A stretch of DNA of 64,000 nt from Aphanomyces cochlioides (taxonomy: Eukaryota > Oomycota > Saprolegniomycetes > Saprolegniales > Verrucalvaceae), in NCBI GenBank assembly GCA_019828595.1, contig JAHQRK010000002.1, positions 2,232,001 through 2,296,000 on the forward strand. Reading direction: 5' to 3'. Both the position numbers and the translations under genes were made by a program. Within the stretch, counting starts at the first letter, position 1, and each line of letters starts with the position of its first letter. Below are positions 18,778-29,637 of this stretch, piece by piece. The notes beneath the pieces were generated by a model. That model saw nothing but the letters and a program-made list of their open reading frames with translations. It searched no databases and was not told the DNA's origin.

Positions 18778-21700
18778 TGTAGGGTAGTTGGTAAGGTCAG
18801 AGGAAGATGAGAAGTGAGTTAGATTAGCCAGCTTAGAGTTAAATCTATAAACTAAACAATACGGTATAGTTTTCGGTATACACTCGGCACGGCTACGGAA
18901 TAATCTTCTGAGGGCCGTACACTCCCTGAGAACACACTTGCCTCTGGCCAATCTCAAGTGGTGCTTCAGTCGATCAACGTTAAAGAAGTCGTGAAGTCGA
19001 CTCATGCTCTTGGGCAGTTCAAGCCTCATGGCATTGGGATTAATTACTTCGATTATCTTAAATGGCCCAATGTAGCGCGCAACAAGCTTTGCCTTTTCCG
19101 CCTGGCTAGCTACTTTGGCATGCTTCAACGGGATGTTTCGTGTAGCTAACAGAACAAAGTCGCCTTCTTTAAAGTTTACATTGGCTCGTCTTCTATCGTA
19201 GTACTCCTTTTGTCTTGCTTGAGCCTTCTCTAGGTTCTCCAAGGCCATCTTGACAAGTTCTTTGCGACGCTCGGCAAAGTTCTTGGCATACTCGTTCAGT
19301 GTCTTGATGTCGTTCAACACTGGATTGCGTAGCTTCCTTCCAGTATCGACTTCGCATGGAGTTAAACCAGTAGACGTCTGTATTAAGCCTTGGTGGGCAT
19401 ACTCTATGGTGCCTAAGTGCTCACTCCAGTCATGGCCCAAGTAGGACACTTGACATCTCAACGCGTCTTCGAGCGTTCTGTTCTGTCGCTCGGTTGCTCC
19501 ATCGCTTTGAGCTCTGCCAGCAGTAGTCATGAAATGCTTAACTCCCATTATCTTCATTAACTCCTGCCAAAACTGGCTGGTGAACTTTGGATCGCGATCG
19601 CTGATGATCACAGCAGGTAGGCCATGATTGCGAACGACTGTGTCGAAGAACTCCTTGGCTGCTTGCGATGCGGCTACGTCTGACACCGTGGCGCAGTACT
19701 TGGGACGCTTTGAAGTCTTGACAACGCATGTCATGATCGCATCTTTGCCGTTCGAGACAGGCAAACCGGTGATCCAGTCGACGGACACTGTGTGCCAACA
19801 CTCATCAGGAGACTTGATGGGAATCATGTGTCCATTAGCTTTAGCACTACTAGACTTGTATCTTGCACACGTCTCGCATGTGGCGACATAAAGCTTCACG
19901 TCGTCTTCTAGACCCTTCCAGTAGTACCATTGCGCAATGTGAAGCTGCGTTCGACGGGCACCAGGGTGAGCTGCGGTGCTCGTGTCATGACTTTGCGAGA
20001 TAACCTCGCACTTGAGTTCATCATCGTCGGGAACGCAGAGTCTCCACACTTGATCCTTAGACTTCACAAAGTAAAGATTGTCCTTCTTTATGTACTTAGA
20101 GCTATCGTTGTACTCGTTGCTCTTGGCATAAGCTCGCTCGAACCGCTTGACTAAGTCGTCGTTCATCTTGACTGTGCTATACGACACTTCTTCCGCATGG
20201 TTGATGACTATGTGTTGTGGAACCTCGACTTCGAGTAGCTTTGACTCCGTCTCCTCCCCCCGAGAAGGCGAGTCAGTCATCAACGCAAGTGTACGCATGT
20301 CAATAGATCGCAGAGTCGCGACGCGCTCAGTCCATGAGTGGATGCCGCGATAGCGGTTGTAGCACGAAGCATCGCAGTGATGAACAGCGCAAGTGTTAAC
20401 TTGAGCGCTGGACCGAGGTGGTCGAGAGAGAGTATCAGCTACAACGTTCATCTTGCCTGGTCGATGATGTAGTGTGAAATCAAAACTTCCAAAGAAGTCG
20501 AGCCATCGTGTTAGCTTAGCGGTTAAGACTGGAGTCTTCAGAAACCACTGACATGTCGAGTTGTCGGTGAAGACATCAAAATGCGAACCGTAGACATAAG
20601 GTCTCCATTTGGTTAACGCTAACTTGATCGCATACAACTCCTTCTCGTGTGATGGCCAATTTCGCTCGGTATCGCCCAATTTCTTTGACAAGAACGCGAC
20701 TGGGCGGTCGTTGCCATCATCGTCTTGCTGGGAAAGTACTGCTCCGCAGCAATAGCCTGAAGCGTCGGTCGTGATCATGAAGGGCTTGTCGAAGTTTGGT
20801 AGTTGAAGAACTGGAGCTTGCTGTAGGGCTGCTTTGATGGTCAGGAAGGCTTTCTCCTGGCGATCACTCCAAGTCCAGGGAACACTGTCTTTCGCTAGAT
20901 CGCTCATAGGCAACACAAGATTGGCATAGTTAGCTATGAATTTACGATAGTAACCAGCCATCCCGAGAAAACTCAACAGCTCCTTGCGATTAGTGGGAGA
21001 TGACCACTTCTCGATTGCTCGAACTTTGTTGCTGTCGACTTGCAAGCCTTCAGCAGAGATCGTGTGACCCAAAAAGTCGACTTTGGGTACCGCAAACGCG
21101 CATTTCTCCATCCTTGCATACAGCTTCTCCTTGCGTAACACTTCGAGAACACAACGCAAATGGTTGACATGTTCATTAAGATGCTTAGAGTGCACGCAGA
21201 TATCATCTAATTAGACGACTACAAAGGGGAACTTGTCGAAAAGAGATCGCATAAGTCTTGACCAGATGCCTGGCATGCCTGCCAGTCCCATCGGTGCAAC
21301 ACACCACAAAATCTCCTTGTGCGTTCGGAAGGCAGTGTACTTTCGAGCATGGGGCTCGACCAGCATTTGGTGGTATCCTGACGCAAGATCGATCTTCGTG
21401 AACACTGTACAACCATGCATGTTGTTGAACAGGTCTTCAATGTTGGGCAGCGGAATCTTGGGGATTTCCGTCTGTGAGTTGACATGGCGGTAGTCAAGCA
21501 CCCAGCGTATAGGCGTGTTGGGCGTCGCAGTCTTTAGCCACACTTGTCGCGAAGGTAGCTTGCCGTTCTCGTCCTTCTTGGGTACGCCAAAGATATTGGA
21601 AACCCAGTCGCTCGTTGACAATTCAACCCAACCTTTCTTTTTCAAGTTATCTACGAACTTGTCTAACGCCGCTTGCTCAACCTTAGCTAGACGGAAGGGA

Positions 21701-21795
21701 GCTCGGTTCTGTGGCTTCGCATCGGGCTTCAACTGCAGATCGAACTGCACGGCACGCTTGGGAGGCAACTTATCAGGCAGCTCGGCAGGAAACAC
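18535..21795 (-). pseudogene. Ty3/Gypsy-type pol of retrotransposon 3 (RT, RNase H, integrase), stop at YLDD
   Basis: Palm and fingers of reverse transcriptase lie at 21795-21214 (WVLDYRHVNSQT, FTKIDLASGYHQ). The catalytic box reads VVV-stop-LDD: a TAA at 21211-21213 replaces the Tyr of the usual Y-L-D-D. Downstream of it the frame is open: RNase H (TDNSTCQWFLK), integrase HHCC zinc region (HPGARRTQLH...CETC), the DDE core, and a C-terminal region. The frame continues without a stop through the entire 3' LTR and 240 bp of element 1. A TGA at 21877 also separates protease from RT. Confidence 0.85.
18778..18956 (-). repeat. 3' LTR of retrotransposon 3
   Basis: 179 bp, same sequence as 24215-24393. 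Confidence 0.88.
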
Positions 21796-21876
21796 ATCCT
21801 TGAACTCTTCCAGCAGTTCAACGATCTCTGGAGGCTTAGGCAGAGGCTGAGGATCGAAATGACAAATCTTTATTAT

Positions 21877-23397
21877 TCATCCAGGCACGCTAGTCGAGAC
21901 GGTATTGACTTCTACTTCATCGTCTATCGACTCAATTTCATGCTTGCGCCAATTGATGACTGGATTGAACTTCCTGAACCACGGTTGGCCCAGTATCACA
22001 TCAAACGCCTTGTCTTTGAGATCCCATTCGGTCATCACTGTGTCCTTGAACGTCAAGAAGTCAACGTGGATCGTCTCCTTCACTTCTTTCGTCTGCGTCT
22101 CCTGCGAGAGCACGCCATCATAGCCCGCAATTCGCACGTTCTTCATTCTCATGACGTTCTTGCCGAGTCCGAGTCGGCACAACGAGTTGGTCGCTCCTGA
22201 GTCAATGAGCACCTTCACAACTTTGCCGTTCATTACGCCAGGCTTAATCATCAACGCTTCGTTCTTCATATCCCGCGACCTCGCTGTCGCATGCGCCACT
22301 TGTCTTGCTTCTACTTCAGGCGCTATCGCACTTGCATCCGCGTCAACCTCATCAACACAACCAAAGGTGATGTATTCAACGTCCTCTGGACTTAACTCTT
22401 CTCGCACTTCGACATTGTTCTGTCGGCTCGGGGGCGGTTGCCCTGTCACTCGTCGCTTTGGCTTTCGGCACTCTGACGCAATGTGCCCGATCTTCTGGCA
22501 GTTGTAGCAGCGAAGCTTGCTGCGGTCCTTCTTGTGTTCACGCCTCACATGGAGGTTGTCGACCTCCATGTCGTCAGGCTCACGCTGTTCGCTTCGTGGA
22601 GGTGGTCTCTCCTCATGACGCTCGCGATCTCGATCAAATCTCTTGGCTCGAAATGGTCTTTCCGACTTGCCCACTATGCCCAGTGACACTGCATGCGCAC
22701 GCTCATACTCCAACGCCGCCTTGATGGCAGACGACAACGTTTGACACTGTCTGTACTTGACCTCTTCACGCGTCTTCAGTCGCAAGCCGCGCGTGAAGAA
22801 GGTCACCTTGTCCAACTCAGACATGTCACGCACTTCAGTACAAATACGACGGAACTTCTCGATGTATTCAAGTAGATCCTTACAGTTCTTCTGCTGGAGT
22901 GAAAACAACTTGTCGCGCAGGCGCTCTTGCAGGTCGTCAGGCTCGAACTCCTTGCGTAGGGCTTTCTCGAAGTCAACGAGGGTATTAAGGCCACTACCCC
23001 TTTATGTGACGCCAACTCTTGGTACCATGCCCGCTTGGCCTTTGAGATTGGCGACCACCATGGCCAGACACCTCGCTTCGACTTCCTTGTCTTCCACATA
23101 GTTCAAGTTCTTCGCCTTGAAAAAGGTCTCAACACGGTGAATGTAAAGACCAATACTTTCATTAATGCGCCCGTGGTAACTAGGCATAGACAGTCCTTCT
23201 ACTCGCCGCTCTGTGTCGCGTTGCACCGGAGGAGGTGCCGCTTGTGCTTGCTCTTGCTGCTTAAGCAAGCGTTCTTGAAGTACTTGCTGATTCTCAACAA
23301 GTCGTGCTTGGGTTTGGGTTTGTGTCTGCAGCAGCTGATTGATTTGCTGCTGCTGCTGTTCCATCGTCGCAAATAACCTCATAAAGAACTCTTCCAT
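21877..23397 (-). pseudogene. Gag-protease of retrotransposon 3, frameshifted
   Basis: Gag starts MEEFFMRLFATMEQQQQQINQ with a Gln-rich coiled region, then the retrotransposon gag domain. Two indels at about 23000 and 22980 shift the frame and back. The rest is open from 22908: capsid-like region, an Arg-rich linker, a CCHC zinc knuckle CYNCQKIGHIASEC, then a retropepsin with LIDSGATNS and ILGQPW. It ends with TGA at 21877-21879, still in frame with the RT downstream. Confidence 0.85.
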
Positions 23398-23739
23398 GTT
23401 TTCTTATTATCTTCCTTTTTTCTGGTCTTGACTTCTTAATTTGTTCTTGAAATGTTTCTTAAATGCTTCTCTTTTGTTCTTTTTGTCTTCTTTTTATTTC
23501 TTTTTTTTTGTCTTGAAAATGTCTTTTTTTGTATGGAAAAGAGTTCTTTGCAGGTTAGCTAAGTACTCGGACGCTTCTGATTGGACGTCGGTCTTTGGCT
23601 TTTCTTCCTTGGGTTTAGGTTTGTAGTCGAGGAGGGCGTCGATTTCGTCGCCAATTAGTTCGCTCAAAATTTTTAAGTGAGTTTAACCGTCAACTAATTT
23701 GTCCGAAATGTACTTGGCGCGATTCGAGTACTTTCGCGG

Positions 23740-24036
23740 TTATTCGAGACGACGGGTGAACCCGTTGGCGACGCGGACGAGGTTGGAGATCTTGTTGTCG
23801 AGGCTTGATCGGATTTCGTCGAGGTCCTTGATTTGATCCGCCTCCACATAATGAATTTTACTAAAACTCGCTTTAAACCTACTCTTTTCTACTCTACTCT
23901 TGTCGCCTTGGTCGCTCGCCTTGCGCTTCTTGTTCGCCTTGGTCGCTGTCTTCATACACGACACGGTCTTTCGCTTGCACCAGATGTAAGAGCCCAAGAC
24001 TCGAGACTCCACCCAAGCAGGCTCTAGGACGCCCAC
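23740..24036 (-). other. Small basic ORF upstream of gag in element 3
   Basis: 98 codons on the minus strand, Lys/Arg-rich centre and an amphipathic end (YVEADQIKDLDEIRSSLDNK). Not recognised. It could be a chance frame in the leader between the 5' LTR and gag. Confidence 0.25.
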
Positions 24037-24214
24037 AGCGCGGGGGAATGCAGCGGACAGGCTCGAACGCTAGTGTTCGCGTAGATCTAACACTGGTCGC
24101 CTGGACGGTCAAAGATGAGCCGTCGCGTGAACCAGATAAGATAACCCCTTCAACCCTCGAGCTATGCCTCCGGGTCTAGAGTCCTTGGTGTCGTGAACCA
24201 CAAGTGCTACCAAC

Positions 24215-24393
24215 TGTAGGGTAGTTGGTAAGGTCAGAGGAAGATGAGAAGTGAGTTAGATTAGCCAGCTTAGAGTTAAATCTATAAACTAAACAATACG
24301 GTATAGTTTTCGGTATACACTCGGCACGGCTACGGAATAATCTTCTGAGGGCCGTACACTCCCTGAGAACACACTTGCCTCTGGCCAATCTCA
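24215..24393 (-). repeat. 5' LTR of retrotransposon 3
   Basis: 179 bp partner of 18778-18956. Confidence 0.88.
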
Positions 24394-24395
24394 AC

Positions 24396-25312
24396 TTAGT
24401 CAGACGGTGTCGTCAGCGTTGGACACGCTTGACTCGACACCCGTCTTGCCAGGCGACAACTATTAACCATTACTTTATTACAAGAACTGTGGTTGTCAAA
24501 TTTGTATCCTTTGGACTCACAGAACTTGCAAGTGGCTTTGTTGTTCGTCTTTTGTGAAGAAGGTTTCGCTTGTGGTGTTGTTCCAGATGATTTCGGTTTC
24601 TGGCGCTTGATTTTGTTGTCGTTGTTATTGTGGGGTGCAGTTGTCTTTGAACTACTTTGTGTTTTGGATTTAATCCAACGCATGTCCTCCTCAATGGCGA
24701 GGAAAGCTGCTTCTACATCCACCAATTCAGTAAAATTTGTTGCTCCATGCTTGCTTCTGAATTCCAATTGCATCTCAAACGGCATGGCGTCTTTAAACAT
24801 TTTGATTGCTTGATGATCACTCACAGGTGCTCCTACTTGATGATGTAATAAAGAGATCATTCGGATACGTCGAGTAAAGAGAGAGGCAAATTCACCAACG
24901 GATTGTTTGCTCGATTTGTTGGTTTGCCGCAGTTTATCCACCATCAATGATCTGGTTCCAATCGGGCAGTAAACTTGTAGTAAATGAGACCATTGATGAA
25001 TATCGTTGGGAAGGTAAGTGTTTGCCCAGGTGGACTATTCGATGCTACTGTGTCTCTCAATAAGTCAGATCCCACCAGTAAGGTCATGATGTCGTCGTGG
25101 AAATTCTCCATGTCGTTTTCGTTCGTTAGCGAGTATCGCATCCAACCACTGAAGTCGTATAATTCCAGAGCGAAACTGAGCCAAGCTTCCCAGCCTTTGC
25201 CGTGGTAGACTCGCATAGTCTTCTTGGCTTTCTGACCGTTAGCTCGTTCTCTGGTGAACACGATTTTTTGTTGCTTTTGATTCACTTTGTCCATGTTGTA
25301 CCGTCTTCTCAA
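24396..25312 (-). pseudogene. Gag of retrotransposon 1, frameshifted
   Basis: Two overlapping frames (25312-24944 and 24947-24396) together read as one gag: a domain with GWEAWLSFALELYDFSGW, then ARLEPDH and VDKLRQTNKSSKQSVGEFASLFTRRIR, then a basic Asn/Lys/Ser tail and a degenerate CKFCESKGYKFDNHSSC knuckle. A one-base change near 24946 separates them. Element 3 is inserted just past its end. Confidence 0.7.
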
Positions 25313-25349
25313 TGGAGAAGGATCCGCTACTTCTTTTGTTTAAACAAAA

Positions 25350-25558
25350 TGTCACGTCTCCGTGGCTTTGATGTGTTTGATGTGTTGAGTTGATGGAGAA
25401 TCGAAAAGTGAATTATGTTCTTTTTCAATCCCATGAATGTAAAAGCCGTCGCTGTATTCGTTCCATTGATAGTACAATCGATAGAGTGCATCGCATTGAC
25501 AGTGCCGTTTTTGGAGGTAGAAACCATTGCATTCCTTGGTTGTCGACACGTCATGACA
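25350..25558 (-). repeat. 5' LTR of retrotransposon 1
   Basis: 209 bp partner of 18079-18287. Confidence 0.9.
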
Positions 25559-26034
25559 GGAAGTCAAATTGCTTGGTGGTACAGTAGGCAGCTTGGACAA
25601 CTAGGTCCGCGTTCGTCTTGGCAAGACGTAGACGGCAGCTTGGACAACTAGGTCCGCGTTCGTCTTGGCAAGACGTGTACGCTTCAAATTCGCCAACTCT
25701 ATCGAAGAGACCGCCTTCGACAAGAGCAACCTGAGTGAGTTGGTACTGGCGCTCGCAGATTTCATGTATCGCTTGATGGCGTAGTTGGGGATCCTTGACT
25801 AATTTGAGAATTTGTCACTGGTCGCCATCCAATGATGGCAACATGGTCAACCTGGGTCGCTTGGCCATGAGTGTTTGAAGCGCTTTGCCAAATTCGATCT
25901 GTTCTTGGAGCTCGTGTCTGAGTATGCTATTCACATGCAGGTCTCTCGTCGACGACAGTCACCTCAAGCGATTTGATCTGTTGGAGGACTCTTAAGTGCG
26001 CCTCGAGCTCGTCGACTTTCGATCGGAGGTACGC
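25559..26034 (-). pseudogene. bZIP/M96-type copy B, middle piece (second of three)
   Basis: The minus strand encodes the zipper (YLRSKVDELEAHLRVLQQ), FGKALQTLMAKRPRLTMLP, and KLVKDPQLR-QAIHEICERQYQLT. The piece is independently decayed: the TPWQ segment is deleted, the Trp of DQW is TGA, and a roughly 45-bp tandem duplication lies at 25590-25680. It is bounded by TACGC (target site of element 2) on one side and GGAAG (target site of element 1) on the other. Confidence 0.85.
25590..25680. repeat. Tandem duplication in bZIP copy B
   Basis: Two copies of a block starting GGCAGCTTGGACAACTAGG and ending TCTTGGCAAGACGT in tandem. Confidence 0.85.
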
Positions 26035-26297
26035 TGTAACCGGGCGCAGAGGATATCAGGCGCGTGTGAACTGCGACTGAAGTGTAAGAGTGAATTAAAG
26101 TTAAAGCAACCTAAGTCTCATTCCTGTCTTGTTTCTCGTTGGCTATCGCACAGCCTCACTAGGAGCTTCAACTTCTGTGGCCTCCCAAGGCCAGTCGTTC
26201 ACACAGCAGAGCGCGGGGAACCGCTACTGCAGGGCGCCAGGTCAATGCGCAGACCGCGCCCTCATCTTATGTACCTGCCAGACATGGCACGGTTACA
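26035..26297 (-). repeat. 3' LTR of retrotransposon 2
   Basis: 263 bp; TG...CA ends. Confidence 0.93.
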
Positions 26298-26447
26298 TCC
26301 TCCGACACTTAGGGCGAAAGCCCGTAAGCTTTGCAGAGATGCCTCCCTCGCTGGGGGTAATCCCTTCACAGTCCTGTCTGAACTGGGACTGGTGTGTTCC
26401 AACTATCACATTGGCTCTCGCTGAGCCAATCAGGAACATTTTCGAAA

Positions 26448-27723
26448 ATGTACACCGACGAAGAGGTCGATTACGAGTACACGCCGCCCTCGCCCGATCT
26501 GGGCAGTCGCGAGCAAAGCGCAGCGCCGGCGCAGGGGCGCACCAAATACCTTGAGAACCTTTGGATCCGTGAGGGCCAAACTCGACTTGGCGGTGGTGTC
26601 CACGCGCGGTGTCAGGCATCCGACACAGGATGCGATCTGACCTTTGATCAAATGCCAGGCTTCACAGCCTCTCGCAGTGGCACGCCCGATCCGGGCAAGT
26701 TTCGAGATTTGTTGGCGCAATTGCCTTCTCGCCTGCGCGGCGATTCTAAAAGTGATTTTGCGGCGGGGGTTGCCTTTGCAGTGACTTTGTGGGAAACCTG
26801 CAACCCCGTAATCGTCGATATGGCCGAATGGCCTTCGATCCGACAAGACCAGCGCCGCTTTGGTGATATGCGCGCGTTTGTTCCTGTTTTTTCCTTGCGG
26901 GACGAAACTAAATTTGAGTACAAGCCATCTGGGTCAACCGAATGCTGGCGCGTATTACGCTCGACACCACGACGTGGCCCCACAACTACGCTAAGTTCCA
27001 AGAGCGTGTTGTTAATTTTGCGCGTGAGCGCCATGGCTTGAAGGTACGCCTCGCTGCCGAGACCGTCGGAGCGATCGCTGTCGCGTACCAAAAGCTGAGA
27101 GTAGTCTATGTGAGTCTGGACCAAGGTCCGCTTCTCTCACCCATGTGTTCGTAGGAGCCGCCTCCGAATTTTGCGCCAGGAGGCGATACTCGCGGCCGTG
27201 CTGGCCCCAGCGCTGCGCGACAATCCGCGCGCCGTCATCGCGCCCCTCGTTCTCGCTCTCGCTCGACCGAGCCTGAGGCGAAACGTTCGCGCCGAGAGGC
27301 GGGGCGTAGTCCAAGTCGGGACCGCCCGCGATATGCGCTGGACGAAGATCTGTACCAGCTGCGTGATGAAGTTGCGGAGCTGACCCGCCAACTTGGTCAC
27401 TCCGAACAGGAGTTTGAAGGTCGGCTTCAGGACCTTCAAGACGAGCTCCAGACTGAGCGCGAGAAGCGTCGCGACTTGCAATCGCGCTTCGAGAAGATGT
27501 CGAAGCTCTGCGAGCAACACGCGGCGACCGCCGAGGGCTTGAAGAATTGGGCCCGCGCGATGGATGTTCACCGCGAATGTTTTTTACAAGAAGAGCTCGG
27601 AGCTCGAGCTACTTGTTGAGCGTCTCGCGAAGGAGAGAGATCGTGTGGACGCGCATCTTCAAGCGCTCTACTCGAAGATCCGACAGGACTACGTTCCGTT
27701 TGAGGAACTGAAGAAGGGGTAAC
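26448..27723 (+). pseudogene. Antisense, intron-bearing gene inside retrotransposon 2
   Basis: Runs opposite to pol. It begins MYTDEEVDYEYTPPSPDLG. A domain with GVAFAVTLWETCNPVIVDM and FVPVFSLRDETKFEYKPSG leads, after a one-base shift near 26940, into TWPHNYAKFQERVVNFARERHG and AIAVAYQKLRVVY. A 45-nt intron (27110-27154, GTGAGT...TTCGTAG) joins this to EPPPNFAPGG, an Arg/Ser-rich stretch, and a long coiled coil. A one-base change in a run of T at about 27584 shifts the end of the coil, which would stop at 27723 and overlaps the integrase end tail to tail. The function is not recognised; it could be a gag-like or regulatory protein. Confidence 0.65.
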
Positions 27724-29637
27724 TGCGTCCTGAGGTATGTGTCTCTTGAGCTTGCCCGTGTAGATGACGGGATGGATGTCCCAGTCATCGGGCAGTTCGA
27801 GCTCGTAGTCCACTGGACTAATAACTTTTCGAATAGGGAATGGCCCCAACCAAGGGCAGCGAAGCTTCGAAGGGCCGCTTGGTCCTTTCACGACCGACCG
27901 ATGCACGTAGACTAGGTCGTTAACCGAATACACATTTGTATTTCCTCGGTTGTGTTTGTTGGCCTGACGGGCCTGTTTCGCTTGAGCACTGGCGATATTC
28001 TCGCGTAGGCGCAGTAACAATGATTCGCGCGACGACGCGAAATGTTCCACAGAAGCGGCTGTCCGCCGCGGAACGTCATCGGAGATTCCTCCCACACATA
28101 AAACAGGACGGTCCACATCCGTGGGAAGCCGCGGGTGCTTCAAATGCACCGCGTAGAAGGGCGTAAAGCCCGTTGACGTATGAACAGACGTGTTGCAATC
28201 AAAACACGCTGTTGGCAACATGGAACGCCATGTTTTCGGCCTAGACAAGGCATAGCTTCGAAGGATGTCTTCGAGAACGCGATTCGCGCGTTCGGTCTGA
28301 CCATCAGACTCAGGATGGTCCGAGCTGGACATGTTTAACGTCGTCCCGCAGAGCGCGAACAGCGCTCGCCAAAAATGGGACGTAAACCGAGGGTCTCGAT
28401 CCGAGACGATACTGGACGGGAGTCCAAAATGACAATAGACGTTGTCAAAGAAAAGGCGAGCTGACTGCTCCGCTGTGACGGATGCCTTAACAGGCAGCGC
28501 GATCAGGTACTTGGATGCGCGATCGACAAGGGTGAAGATACCCGTATTGCCCGACTTGTCACTGGGCAAGCCAAAAATGAAGTCCATGCTGACGGACTCC
28601 CACAGTTCCAGTGGGACGTCGAGGCTCTGTAGCGGAGCCTGTGAGTGTGGGGCGGCCTTGACGGCCTGACATACGCCACACGATGCGACAAAACGTGCCA
28701 CCGCCTTATACAGGCGAGACCACCAAAATGAACGGGCGACGGACAGATATGTCTTCTCGCGGCCAAAATGGCCGCCGCTCCGGGTGTCGTGAAATTCGCG
28801 GATGATCTCCGGACGGAGAGTCGGGTCGCACGGCACAGCCACTCGTGGGGCGTCCCCCGGAGTTACTGAATACCACAACAAATCGTCGTGGAAAGTGAAA
28901 CGTCCGATCTGGACTACCTTGGTGGAAAGCGATTTGCCAGCGGTAATGGCATCAATCGTCCGGCGAAGGGCAGGATCGAGGCTGTACGCTCCTCGAATGC
29001 GATCAAACAAGTCCGAACGGACTTCGGATAGGGCAGACAGGCAGGGAGGTTCCTCCTCCGCTGGACGGCGCGACAGCGCGTCTGCAATGACGTTGGTACG
29101 ACCTGGTTTGTACTGAACAGTCATGTTGTATTCCGCGATAAACGCGAGCCACCTGGCCATCCGGTCAGAGATGTGCGGCGAGTTCACAGCAGTCCGTAAG
29201 GACGCGTGATCCGTGTATACCGTAAACGGCATGGAGCCGAGAAGGTAGATGCGGAATTTGACCAAGGCGTATTTCATCGCCAGTAATTCTAGGTCATGGA
29301 CCGAATAGTTGCGCTCAGCAGCGCGCAGCTGCCGTGACTGATAGGAGACGGGTCGGTCACGACCCTCGTCATCCTTTTGCATGAGGCAGCAACCTATTGC
29401 TCGCACAGATGCATCACAGACGACCGAGAATGGTCGATTGAAGTCAGGCAACGCCAGGATCGGCGCTTGCGTGAGGCTGGCCTTGATGCCGTCAAAATCC
29501 TCTTGACATACTTGTGTCCAGTCCCACTGGACATCCTTCATTAGTAGCCGCGTCAGCGGCGTTGTGATGTCGGCAAAGTTCTTTGAAAACTTGTGAAGGT
29601 AGGTCGCAAGACCAAGACAGCTGCGGAGCTCTGTCAC
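27568..29637 (-). pseudogene. RNase H-integrase part of pol, retrotransposon 2
   Basis: 689 codons: RT thumb (LGLATYLHKFSKNFA), RNase H beginning FSVVCDASVRAIGCCL and containing YTDHASLRTAV, integrase zinc region (HFGREKTYLSVARSFWW...CGVCQ), core with MDFIFGLP, D and E residues (SDRDPRFTSHFW, SDGQTERANR), and a chromodomain-like end YELELPDDWDIHPVIYTGKLK. Separated from the upstream RT half by a deletion and frameshift. Confidence 0.85.

Larger units (their letters stand above)
18778..24393 (-). mobile_element. LTR retrotransposon 3 (Ty3/Gypsy), nested inside element 1
   Basis: 5,616 bp between identical-looking 179-bp LTRs (TGTAGGG...AATCTCA on the plus strand). Gag, protease and pol are all on the minus strand. 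After the 5' LTR, TGGTAGCA two bases inside is a candidate tRNA primer site. I find no clean 5-bp target duplication: flanks are AGAAC and ACTTA. Several nonsense and frameshift changes make it non-autonomous. Confidence 0.88.
18079..25558 (-). mobile_element. LTR retrotransposon 1 (outer), inserted in bZIP copy B
   Basis: 7,480 bp bounded by 209-bp LTRs beginning TGTCACG and ending CATGACA, with a 5-bp target duplication GGAAG (18074-18078 and 25559-25563). Coding direction is minus. Next to the downstream LTR is a purine-rich tract (GTGGGGGGCAA on the minus strand). Its own coding remnants are gag (24396-25312) and an integrase tail (18288-18777). The middle is occupied by LTR element 3, and protease, reverse transcriptase and RNase H of element 1 are absent, so it was already a deletion derivative. 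Confidence 0.9.

Noticed and set aside
20973..22908. Plus-strand frames opposite the retroelement pol and gag
   Set aside because: Shadows of the minus-strand coding regions; unlike 26448-27723 they have no splice structure or independent coding character.
24100..24215. Possible tRNA gene near the element 3 primer site
   Set aside because: Only a short TGGTAGCA match expected of a primer-binding site; no cloverleaf.
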